A stretch of 13,875 nucleotides of DNA, taken from the NCBI GenBank assembly GCA_900552555.1, contig URZW01000031.1, positions 1-13,875 on the forward strand. Reading direction: 5' to 3'. Both the position numbers and the translations under genes were made by a program. Position 1 is the first letter of the stretch, and every line of letters starts with the position of its first letter. The DNA is from an uncultured Clostridium sp. (lineage in GTDB: Bacteria; Bacillota; Clostridia; TANB77; CAG-508). Under the pieces are notes generated by a model. That model did not search any database and was not told the origin of the DNA. It was given only the letters and a program-made list of their open reading frames with translations. Below, piece after piece: positions 6,439 to 12,929 of this stretch.

Positions 6439-7473
6439 ATGAAAAAATTAGGTGTTGTATTTGGAGGAATGTCTACTGAAAATAAGGTATCTTGTATTTC
6501 AGGGGCATCTGTAATTAAAAATTTGAATAAAGAGAAATATGAAATATTTCCGATATTTATAGATGAAAATGGAAAATGGTTTAAAGTAAATTTGCCATCT
6601 GATGGTCAAATAAAAATTGAAGAAAAACAACCAATTTTAAATGTATTTGAATATATAAAACAAATGGACGTTATTTTTCCAGTATTACATGGTTTGTATG
6701 GTGAAGATGGAACAATACAAGGGTTATTTGAATTATTAAAAATTCCATATGTTGGTTGTGGAGTGTTAGCTTCAAGTGTTGGAATGGATAAAGTGTATGC
6801 AAAAGTTATTTTTGATAGAGCGGGAATAAATCAAACAAAATATGTTTATGTTAGAAAATATGGTGATAAATATATTTATGTGGATGATAATTTTAATGAA
6901 AAAATAATGAATTTATATGAGGTGTCAAAAGTAATAAAAGAAAAATTGAAATTTCCAATGTTTATAAAACCTTCAAATTCAGGTTCAAGTGTAGGAATTA
7001 GTAAGGCAAGTAATGAAAAAGAATTAGAAGATGCGATAATTGAAGCATCAAAATATGATAAAAAAGTATTGATTGAAGAAGGCATTGACGGTAGAGAGGT
7101 AGAATGTGCAGTTTTAGGAAATGAAGATGTTATAAGTTCTTGTGTTGGCGAAATTAGGGCTGCTGATGAGTTTTATAGTTATGATGCAAAATACAAAAAT
7201 CAAGAGTCTAAAACATTGATTCCTGCAGATATATTAGATGAAAAATCTAATGAAATTAGAATGTTAGCGATTAAGGCTTTTAAGGCAATTGATGGTAAAG
7301 GGTTGTCTAGGGTTGATTTCTTTATAGAGAATGGTTCTGGAAAGGTTTATATAAATGAGATAAATACTCTTCCTGGTTTTACTAATATTAGTATGTATCC
7401 AAAACTTTTTGAACAGGTTGGAATTAAGTATTCAGATTTGTTGGATAAAATTATAGAACTTGCTTTAAAATAA
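6439..7473 (+). CDS. ddl: D-alanine--D-alanine ligase
   Basis: The 344-aa ATP-grasp enzyme condenses two D-alanines for MurF. The N-terminal block VVFGGMSTENKVS (residues 6-18) holds the conserved glutamate E14. HGLYGEDG (84-91), KPSNSGSSVG (177-186), SRVDFFI (290-296) and NEINTLPGFT (306-315) are the expected ATP, Mg and substrate motifs. The omega-loop sequence EFYSYDAKY (244-252) keeps the tyrosine/lysine pattern of true D-Ala-D-Ala ligases. It does not match the loops of D-Ala-D-Lac (VanA/B) or D-Ser (VanC/G) enzymes as I know them, so ordinary vancomycin-sensitive precursors are expected. Residues around 141-165 form a modest insertion. AAAGGAG precedes the ATG. An intrinsic terminator follows directly and closes the murF-ddl unit. 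Confidence 0.94.
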   Translation: MKKLGVVFGGMSTENKVSCISGASVIKNLNKEKYEIFPIFIDENGKWFKVNLPSDGQIKIEEKQPILNVFEYIKQMDVIFPVLHGLYGEDGTIQGLFELLKIPYVGCGVLASSVGMDKVYAKVIFDRAGINQTKYVYVRKYGDKYIYVDDNFNEKIMNLYEVSKVIKEKLKFPMFIKPSNSGSSVGISKASNEKELEDAIIEASKYDKKVLIEEGIDGREVECAVLGNEDVISSCVGEIRAADEFYSYDAKYKNQESKTLIPADILDEKSNEIRMLAIKAFKAIDGKGLSRVDFFIENGSGKVYINEINTLPGFTNISMYPKLFEQVGIKYSDLLDKIIELALK

Positions 7474-7488
7474 TTTTAAAAAATATAT

Positions 7489-7522
7489 GAAAAAAGTCCA
7501 TAAAATCTATGGCTTTTTTTTC
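7489..7522 (+). terminator. Intrinsic terminator after ddl
   Basis: GAAAAAAG (7489-7496) and CCATA (7498-7502) pair with TATGG (7508-7512) and CTTTTTTTTC (7513-7522) around a 5-nt loop, with a single bulged T at 7497. The eight-T run (7514-7521) forms the tail. It lies 16 nt after the ddl stop. Confidence 0.9.
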
Positions 7523-7528
7523 ATTTTG

Positions 7529-7537
7529 TGATATAAT
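7529..7537 (+). promoter_or_regulatory. Extended -10 promoter of the DnaJ-like gene
   Basis: TGATATAAT (7529-7537) is a perfect extended -10 (TG-N-TATAAT). It begins 7 nt after the ddl terminator, so any -35 contacts would fall in the terminator stem and T tract. Extended -10 promoters tolerate a poor -35. The start site would be near 7544, giving a short leader with a strong GGGGGAGG ribosome-binding site at 7554-7561. Confidence 0.65.
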
Positions 7538-7568
7538 AGACCTACCTAATTTTGGGGGAGGATGTTAA

Positions 7569-8441
7569 ATGAAATACAAGGATTACTATAAAATACTTGG
7601 GCTTGAAACAAGCCAAGTTTCAATAGAAGAAATAAAATCAGCATATAGAACAGCAGTTAAGAAAAATCATCCAGACTTAAATGTTGGAGATAATTTGGCA
7701 GAAGAAAAAATAAAAGATATAAATGAAGCATATAGAACATTATCTACACCAGCATCAAAAAGAAAATATGATAGAGTATGGAATTCAAGAAATAATGCTA
7801 AGAATTATCAAAAATTTAAAGGAAAAAATATATTTAATATGTTTCTAGGTGATATTGAAAAAAGTAATGAAGAAAAAATAAATAGAAAAAATCCTATAAA
7901 AGGTGAGAATATTGATACAGAAATTCAGGTTAGTTTGAAAGATGCTTTTTATGGTTTGGAAAAGAAGATATCTTTAAGAACAGTTGAAGGTAAGATGAAG
8001 ACTTTTGAAGTGAAAATACCTGAGGGAATTCGAAATGGTGAAAAGATAAGGCTTATAGGTCAAGGAAAAAAGGGTATCAATGGTGGAAAAAATGGAGATT
8101 TACTTATAAAAATAAATATAGAAGATAATAAAATGTTTAGATTATATGGATGTGATTTATGTACAGATTTGAGGCTTTCTCCATGGGAAGCAGCATTGGG
8201 TACAAGAGTTGATGTTAAAACAATTGATGGTGATACGAAGGTGTATATACCACAGGGAATACAGAGTGGTGAGAAAATTAGAATACCAAGTAAAGGTTAT
8301 AAAGATGGCAAAGGTGGTAGAGGAGATTTAGTTGCAGAGGTTAAAATAATGGTTCCAAAGAAATTGGAACTTGATGAACAAGAGATGTTTGAAAAATTGA
8401 AAGAAATGTCTGCGTTTAATCCAAGAAATGATAAAAATTAG
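7569..8441 (+). CDS. DnaJ/CbpA-type co-chaperone without zinc finger (class B Hsp40)
   Basis: This 290-aa J-domain protein should stimulate DnaK ATPase activity and pass it unfolded clients. The J domain covers residues 1-70, with the essential HPD at 34-36 and the helix-4 pattern ASKRKYDRV. A polar linker (70-113) replaces the usual Gly/Phe region. The four-repeat CxxCxGxG zinc domain of classic DnaJ is absent. Two C-terminal substrate-binding beta domains follow, at about 115-190 and 191-265, including VSLKDAFYGL, IPEGIRNGEKIRLIGQG and LSPWEAALGTRV. The dimerisation tail is short. A lone CDLC (195-198) is not enough for a DnaJ zinc centre. The gene has its own promoter and no grpE or dnaK beside it, so it is probably an accessory co-chaperone and not the main DnaJ. 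CbpA-like DNA binding is possible but unsupported. Confidence 0.9.
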   Translation: MKYKDYYKILGLETSQVSIEEIKSAYRTAVKKNHPDLNVGDNLAEEKIKDINEAYRTLSTPASKRKYDRVWNSRNNAKNYQKFKGKNIFNMFLGDIEKSNEEKINRKNPIKGENIDTEIQVSLKDAFYGLEKKISLRTVEGKMKTFEVKIPEGIRNGEKIRLIGQGKKGINGGKNGDLLIKINIEDNKMFRLYGCDLCTDLRLSPWEAALGTRVDVKTIDGDTKVYIPQGIQSGEKIRIPSKGYKDGKGGRGDLVAEVKIMVPKKLELDEQEMFEKLKEMSAFNPRNDKN

Positions 8442-8443
8442 TA

Positions 8444-8526
8444 ATAGTTCACATAATTTTAATGAAATTATTGACAAATGTTGTAAGATTGGCTATAATT
8501 ATATGTAGTGACATAAGATGAACTAT
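8444..8526. promoter_or_regulatory. Inverted repeat bracketing the T4CP-operon promoter
   Basis: ATAGTTCA (8444-8451) and its exact complement TGAACTAT (8519-8526) flank the promoter, 67 bp apart. The right copy lies just past the predicted transcription start, where a repressor would block initiation, and is followed by a second interrupted palindrome (CTAT...ATAG, 8523-8541). The copies are only 8 bp, so chance is possible. Confidence 0.3.
8471..8499 (+). promoter_or_regulatory. Perfect consensus sigma-A promoter of the three-gene T4CP unit
   Basis: TTGACA (8471-8476), a 17-nt spacer and TATAAT (8494-8499) match the vegetative consensus at all twelve positions. The predicted start is near 8506, about 50 nt before the first ATG. 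It is the best promoter in the window, so strong expression, or strong expression under repression, is expected. Confidence 0.88.
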
Positions 8527-8556
8527 GGATTGTAATCATAGAAATGAGGTATAAAA

Positions 8557-9075
8557 ATGGACAATATACAAGGAAAACACTTTAGTATAACAGATCCAAA
8601 AGGTGTGAATACTGTTATATATCAAGTAAATAAAACAGAAAAAGAATTTTTAAAGGAATATCCTAAATATACAGTTGAAAGATTAGACCATACTGAGGAA
8701 TTAAGAGGAGATTTTAATAAAAAGACTTTTTATGTAGAAAATCCAGCTAAAGATGGAAATAGATTGGTAATTTTGTCTTTTGGTGATGACAAGGTTGTTA
8801 TTAATACTGGTATCTTGATAGATGACGAGGTAAAAATAACTAAAAAACCAACACCATTTAAATTTACATCATTATATTCAGAAGATAATTCAGAATATAA
8901 AGAATTTAAATATACACCAAATTTAAAGAGACCAATTTCTATTATAGACCCAGAGACAACAGAAGAAGTAAAACCAATGCTTTATTTTGATGAAAAAACT
9001 AATGAAGTTAAAGGAAAATGTAAATTGAAACCGTATAAATCTTATTTCGCATTTGAAATAAGAGACGAAGAATAA
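8557..9075 (+). CDS. Unrecognised 172-aa soluble protein, first gene of the T4CP unit
   Basis: I do not recognise this protein. It has no signal peptide and no transmembrane segment. It is strongly charged, and its alternating short strands (residues 55-90 FYVENPAKDGNRLVILSFGDDKVV-type pattern, and the final 30 residues) suggest a mostly beta fold. The start is supported by ATGAGGT 7 nt upstream and a perfect promoter 58 nt upstream. The stop overlaps the ribosome-binding site of the next gene, a sign of translational coupling. Its position ahead of a coupling ATPase suggests an accessory or cargo role, but nothing in the sequence shows this directly. Confidence 0.75.
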   Translation: MDNIQGKHFSITDPKGVNTVIYQVNKTEKEFLKEYPKYTVERLDHTEELRGDFNKKTFYVENPAKDGNRLVILSFGDDKVVINTGILIDDEVKITKKPTPFKFTSLYSEDNSEYKEFKYTPNLKRPISIIDPETTEEVKPMLYFDEKTNEVKGKCKLKPYKSYFAFEIRDEE

Positions 9076-9090
9076 GGAGGAGAAGCCCAA

Positions 9091-9408
9091 ATGGCAAATA
9101 AATCAAAGGATGTAAAAAGTAGACCAGCAGGAAATTCAGATAAATTTTCTATCAGAGGTGTAGATTTTAGTAATATTATAGAAAAAGAAAAGTTTGAAAT
9201 GAAAGCTGCTCAAAAAGGTGTAAAAATTGAAGTCTTAAGTACAGAATTAACAGAAAATATGACAATTAAAGCTCAAAATGATACTGAAAAAGATTTTGAA
9301 GCAAGAAGAAAACAACCTCAATTTAATCCAAAATTAATTAACTTTGAGAAGAGAGCAAAACAAATAAAAGCAAAAAAACAAAGTGCAGATATTGATAGAG
9401 CAATGTAA
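9091..9408 (+). CDS. Unrecognised 105-aa basic protein, second gene of the T4CP unit
   Basis: No known family is apparent. The protein is lysine-rich, without membrane segments or cysteines. Its first 18 residues are polar and probably disordered (SKDVKSRPAGNSDKF). The middle (about 28-75) should be helical with a short strand (VKIEVLSTEL). The C-terminal 35 residues are very basic (FEKRAKQIKAKKQ), compatible with nucleic-acid or acidic-protein binding. The coupling ATPase encoded next has a long acidic C-terminal tail, so an electrostatic partnership is conceivable but purely inferred. A strong AAGGAGGAG overlaps the previous stop and lies 8-10 nt before the ATG, indicating a tight operon. 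The next gene begins 30 nt after the stop. Confidence 0.72.
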   Translation: MANKSKDVKSRPAGNSDKFSIRGVDFSNIIEKEKFEMKAAQKGVKIEVLSTELTENMTIKAQNDTEKDFEARRKQPQFNPKLINFEKRAKQIKAKKQSADIDRAM

Positions 9409-9438
9409 TAATACCAAAGAATAGTAGGTGATTTTTTA

Positions 9439-11485
9439 ATGAATTACAAAATAGAGGGAGCAATAAAAAAGAATAGAAAAAGTTTTATAATATGTGCAAT
9501 ACTATGGCTTTTATTAGTCATAGTATTTGTTGCGCCATTTTCATATAGTATATTTGAGGCAAATGCAATGGGACAGTTTGATTTGGGAACACTTATAGAA
9601 GTACTTCCAAATAATATAACAAATCCGTTTGGAACACTTGTAGCATTGTTTGCAAATGGAGCTGCTAATAATTTTGTTTCTTTTTTACTAGTGTTTACGG
9701 TAGCATATTTGGTTGTATTTTTTATAGGATTTTCAAAATCAGCTCCTAAAAATGAATATACAGATATAGAACATGGTTCAAGTGATTGGAGCCAAAGAGG
9801 AGAACAATATCAAATATTAAGTAAGAATAAAGGAATTATCCTTGCAGAAGATAATTATTTACCACTTGATAAAAGAGGAAATGTCAATGTATTGGTAGTT
9901 GGACGGTTCAGGTTCTGGTAAATCTGCATCATATTCAATTCCGAATGCACATCAATGTTTAGGTTCTTACATATTTACAGATCCTAAGGGAGAACTTTAT
10001 GATAGAACTGCAGGCTATTTAAAAAAACAAGGATATGATATAAAGGTATTAAACTTAGTTAGACCTCAATATAGTGATGGATATAATCCATTAATGCATA
10101 TATCATCAGAATTAGATGTTGATGTTATTGCAAATACAATTGTTAAAGGTCAAAAAACGGATAGTGGTTCAGATCCATATTGGGATGATATGGCAGAGAT
10201 GTTATTAAAAGCATTAATTTATTATTTAATTGCAACGAGACCAGAAGAAGAACAAAACTTGGCAAGTTGTGCAGAATTGGTAAGAGCTGCAAATAAAAAT
10301 GGTGGTAGTAACTTGCTTTCAGACTTAATAGGTCAGTTACCATATGACCATCCAGCAAGAATGTATTATAAATCAATTGAAATAGCACCAGAAAAAACAT
10401 ATGGGTCAATACTAAGTTCTTTGCAATCAAAACTTGGTAAATTTGACTCAAAAGAAATAGCTGAATTGACATCAACAGATACAATAAATTTTGAAGAAAT
10501 AGGAAGTAAAAAAACAGCGGTATATGTAATTTCATCAGATACACATACAGCGTATGACTTTTTACTAACAATATTCTTCTCTCAAATGATACAACAATTA
10601 TATGATTATGCAGACCAAAATGGTGGTAGATTAAAAGAAAGAACATATTTTATATTAGACGAGTTCGCGAATATTGGTAAAATACCAGATTTTGATAAAA
10701 AAATATCGACATCAAGAAGTAGAGGTATTTCATTTAGTGTTATTTTACAAAATATTGATCAATTAGAAGCTGTATATGAAAAATCATATGAAACAATTAT
10801 GGGTAACTGTGATACACATGTATTTTTAGGAAGTAACTCATTTAAAACTGTTGAATATTTTTCAAAGCAATTAGGTGAAAAGACAATAGATAGAAATAGT
10901 GTTTCAATTAACAAAGATAAACAAAATCATAAAACAGGAAAGAGTTTATCTGATCAAATTATGGCTAGAGCACTTATGACACCTGATGAATTGCGTAGAA
11001 TGGATAATGATTTATGTATTATTTTTGAAAAAGGTATAAAACCTGTTAAGGCTAATAAATATTATTATTTTAAACATCCTATGGCAAAAGAAATGGCAAG
11101 TTGTGAAATTAGTCATAATGATATTGGAGAGATTGATAGAGGTGTATGGAGAAAATATAATCCATATAATCCTTATGTGGAAGAAAAAGATGAAAAGGCA
11201 GTTGAAAATTTGAATATCGAGTCTTTGGATGATTTGTTTGATGATATCGATGATGATAAAAGAGGCACTAAAGCTAAAAGTGAAAATAAAATTGAAGAGA
11301 GTTCAAATAAGGTTGAAAGTGTATCAAATAGTAAGAATAGTGACCTTGAGGATTTGTTAAATTTAAATTCAAGTGATGATGCTCCAGTTCTTCCTCAGGA
11401 TGATGATGAAGATACTTATGATTTACAAAAGGAGTTAGAGGCAAAATTTGATGAATTGTTTGGGCCTTTAGAAGATGATGAATAA
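9439..11485 (+). CDS. VirD4/TraG-family type IV coupling ATPase, reading frame shifted +1 inside Walker A
   Basis: Coupling proteins are hexameric inner-membrane ATPases that feed DNA or protein substrates to type IV secretion or conjugation channels. Two N-terminal transmembrane helices lie at about residues 14-34 and 79-98. Frame 0 reads to VVG (residue 155), then enters five unrelated codons and TAA at 9919-9921. Skipping C9904 gives GGSGSGKS (155-162) and an open frame to 11485, for 681 residues in all, a typical family length. Downstream are TDPKGELYD (about 181-189), an all-alpha region, Walker B FILDEFANIG (404-413, D407/E408) and ILQNIDQLEAVYE. The last 110 residues are Asp/Glu-rich and probably disordered. 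A weak TAGGTGAT precedes the ATG. Both halves look intact, so either programmed frameshifting, a fresh mutation or an assembly error explains the break. No relaxase, VirB4 or VirB6 gene is present in the window. Confidence 0.85.
9899..9921 (+). other. +1 frameshift site GGA-CGG-T in the coupling ATPase
   Basis: The switch must occur between the TAG at 9896-9898 that closes the +1 frame upstream and the TAA at 9919-9921 that closes frame 0. GGA (9901-9903) is followed by CGG (9904-9906). Reading GGT (9905-9907) in its place restores the P-loop. CGG is otherwise unused in frame in this window by my manual scan. Confidence 0.8.
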
Positions 11486-11489
11486 AAAA

Positions 11490-11534
11490 GAAAAGTGGGA
11501 TGAGTGAGAAATGTTTTAGCTTATCTCACTTTTT
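11490..11534 (+). terminator. Intrinsic terminator of the T4CP unit
   Basis: AAAAGTGGGATGAG (11491-11504) pairs with CTTATCTCACTTTT (11520-11533) over 14 bp with two G-T wobbles, around a 15-nt loop, ending in five Ts. It begins 5 nt after the coupling ATPase stop. A shorter alternative stem (GTGAGA 11504-11509 with TCTCAC 11524-11529) competes with it. Confidence 0.82.
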
Positions 11535-11607
11535 ATAATGTTATTATATAATTTCTCCATGCACATTCGTCATTCCTTCAAAGCTTATATTTCAAGCCTT
11601 ACTTTAT

Positions 11608-11689
11608 ATTAATTTAAAATAAACCATTATATAGTAACTAATTAATAAGAAAATTTGTTTTGTTCGCTTGTTTTTTATTTTAAATTAAT
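11608..11689. repeat. 16-bp perfect AT inverted repeat with 50-bp spacer
   Basis: ATTAATTTAAAATAAA (11608-11623) is the exact reverse complement of 11674-11689, and pairing extends three more positions outward with one wobble. The 50-bp interior holds no gene. The right arm coincides with the spacer of the promoter at 11668-11696. This could be a paired binding site, a cruciform-prone element, or the ends of a small degenerate mobile element. Confidence 0.6.
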
Positions 11690-11696
11690 GTATAGT
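11668..11696 (+). promoter_or_regulatory. Candidate sigma-A promoter of the YhaO-YhaN-type nuclease pair
   Basis: TTGTTT (11668-11673), a 17-nt spacer and TATAGT (11691-11696) form a fair vegetative promoter. The -10 matches at five of six positions and the -35 at three. The spacer is exactly the right arm of the 16-bp inverted repeat, so any factor bound there would act on this promoter. Confidence 0.5.
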
Positions 11697-11754
11697 AAAA
11701 TAATGAAAAAATTTAAAAGAAATTTTTAAGTGGACATTATTAGGAGGGAATAAC

Positions 11755-12843
11755 ATGAAATTTGTACATATTGCGGACATGCACTTTGACAGTCCATTTG
11801 TAAACCTTTCAGATAAGGATGGATTAGGAGATTTAAGAAGATTAGAACAAAGAAAAGCTTTTAAAAAAGTAATAGATTATATAAAAGAAAATAATATAAA
11901 ATATTTATTTATTTCAGGTGATTTATATGAGCAAAAATATATAAAGAAATCAACAATAGAATATATAAATAATTTATTTAAAGAAATTCCAGAAACAATA
12001 ATATTTATATCACCTGGAAATCATGACCCATATACAAAAAATTCATATTATAATAAATTTTATTGGAATGAAAATGTAAAAATATTTACATCAAAAATAG
12101 AAAAAATTGAATGTGAAGATGCAAATATTTATGGATTTGGTTTTGATGACTTTTATTGTAAAAATTGTGGAATAGAAAATATCGAGTTAGATGATAAAAA
12201 TAAATTAAATATATTAGTAATTCATGGAACATTGGATGGTGGTGCAATTGAAAATAGTGAATATAATCCTTTGTCTTCAAAATTATTGAAAGATAAGGGC
12301 TTTGATTATGTTGCATTAGGACATATCCATAAACTGGATTATAATCAAGAAGAAAATCAACATATTGTATACCCAGGCTCAACAGTGTCATTGGGATTTG
12401 ATGAACTTGGTGAACATGGAATGATGGTTGGTGAATTAGATAAAGAAAATATTAATTTGGAATTTATACCTTTAGATGAAACTGAATTTAAATTATTTGA
12501 TTTAGATGTTACAGATATAATTTCAAAAGAAGAATTAATTGAAAAAATAAATGAAATAAATTTTGATGAAAATTGTTTAATTGAAATTATTTTAACCGGA
12601 AAAAGAAATTTTGAAATTGATAGATATGAATTATATAAATTGATTTCAAATGATAAAGTTATAAAAATAAAGAATAAAACCAAAATAAATTATGATTTAG
12701 AGAAATTAGCAAATGATACTACTTTAAAAGGTTTATTTGCAAAAGAGATGTTAGAAAAATTGAGAGATGAAAATATTTCTGAAGAACAAAGAGAAATAGT
12801 AGAAAAAGCGATTGAAATTGGAATGGAGGCAATCGGGATTTAG
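11755..12843 (+). CDS. Mre11/SbcD-like DNA repair exonuclease (YhaO family)
   Basis: This 362-aa calcineurin-type phosphoesterase resembles bacterial Mre11/SbcD nucleases, which trim DNA ends with a Rad50/SbcC-like ATPase. The two-metal site is complete: ADMHFDSP (D8, H10), SGDLYE (D56), PGNHDP (N89, H90), VIHGT (H157) and LGHIHK (H190, H192). The phosphoesterase domain covers about residues 1-235. The remainder is a lysine/glutamate-rich cap and helical tail (about 330-362), likely the docking part for the partner ATPase. The length suits YhaO-type proteins and is shorter than many SbcD proteins. TAGGAGGG lies 6 nt before the ATG. The next gene encodes the expected ATPase, 86 nt downstream across a GC-rich insert, and probably shares the transcript. 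Confidence 0.9.
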   Translation: MKFVHIADMHFDSPFVNLSDKDGLGDLRRLEQRKAFKKVIDYIKENNIKYLFISGDLYEQKYIKKSTIEYINNLFKEIPETIIFISPGNHDPYTKNSYYNKFYWNENVKIFTSKIEKIECEDANIYGFGFDDFYCKNCGIENIELDDKNKLNILVIHGTLDGGAIENSEYNPLSSKLLKDKGFDYVALGHIHKLDYNQEENQHIVYPGSTVSLGFDELGEHGMMVGELDKENINLEFIPLDETEFKLFDLDVTDIISKEELIEKINEINFDENCLIEIILTGKRNFEIDRYELYKLISNDKVIKIKNKTKINYDLEKLANDTTLKGLFAKEMLEKLRDENISEEQREIVEKAIEIGMEAIGI

Positions 12844-12890
12844 GGACGTTCCTTAAAATCCCTCTTTTAGGGGATTAGGGGACAGCCGTT
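12843..12890. repeat. GC-rich repeat-like fragment between the nuclease and ATPase genes
   Basis: This stretch is clearly richer in GC than anything nearby. It contains GGGACGTTCC (12843-12852, nearly self-complementary), a 7-bp hairpin AATCCCT/GGGGATT (12857-12863 with 12870-12876, one wobble) and GGGGACAGCCGTT (12878-12890). Its first G belongs to the stop codon of the nuclease gene. From memory, GGGACGTTCC and GGGGACAG motifs recur in REP-like intergenic repeats of other bacteria. That match is unchecked. Confidence 0.5.
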
Positions 12891-12929
12891 TTAAATACAT
12901 AAAAAATAAAATAATGAGGAGGAAGGTTC

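Noticed and set aside
10143..10646. 167-codon minus-strand open frame inside the coupling ATPase gene
   Set aside because: It lies fully antisense to a conserved ATPase domain. The Leu/Phe/His-rich translation is typical of a shadow frame.
9899..11485. A separate gene starting at TTG 9899 that encodes the ATPase half
   Set aside because: There is no ribosome-binding site at suitable spacing, and the protein would begin inside Walker A without its membrane helices. A frame shift in one gene explains both halves better.
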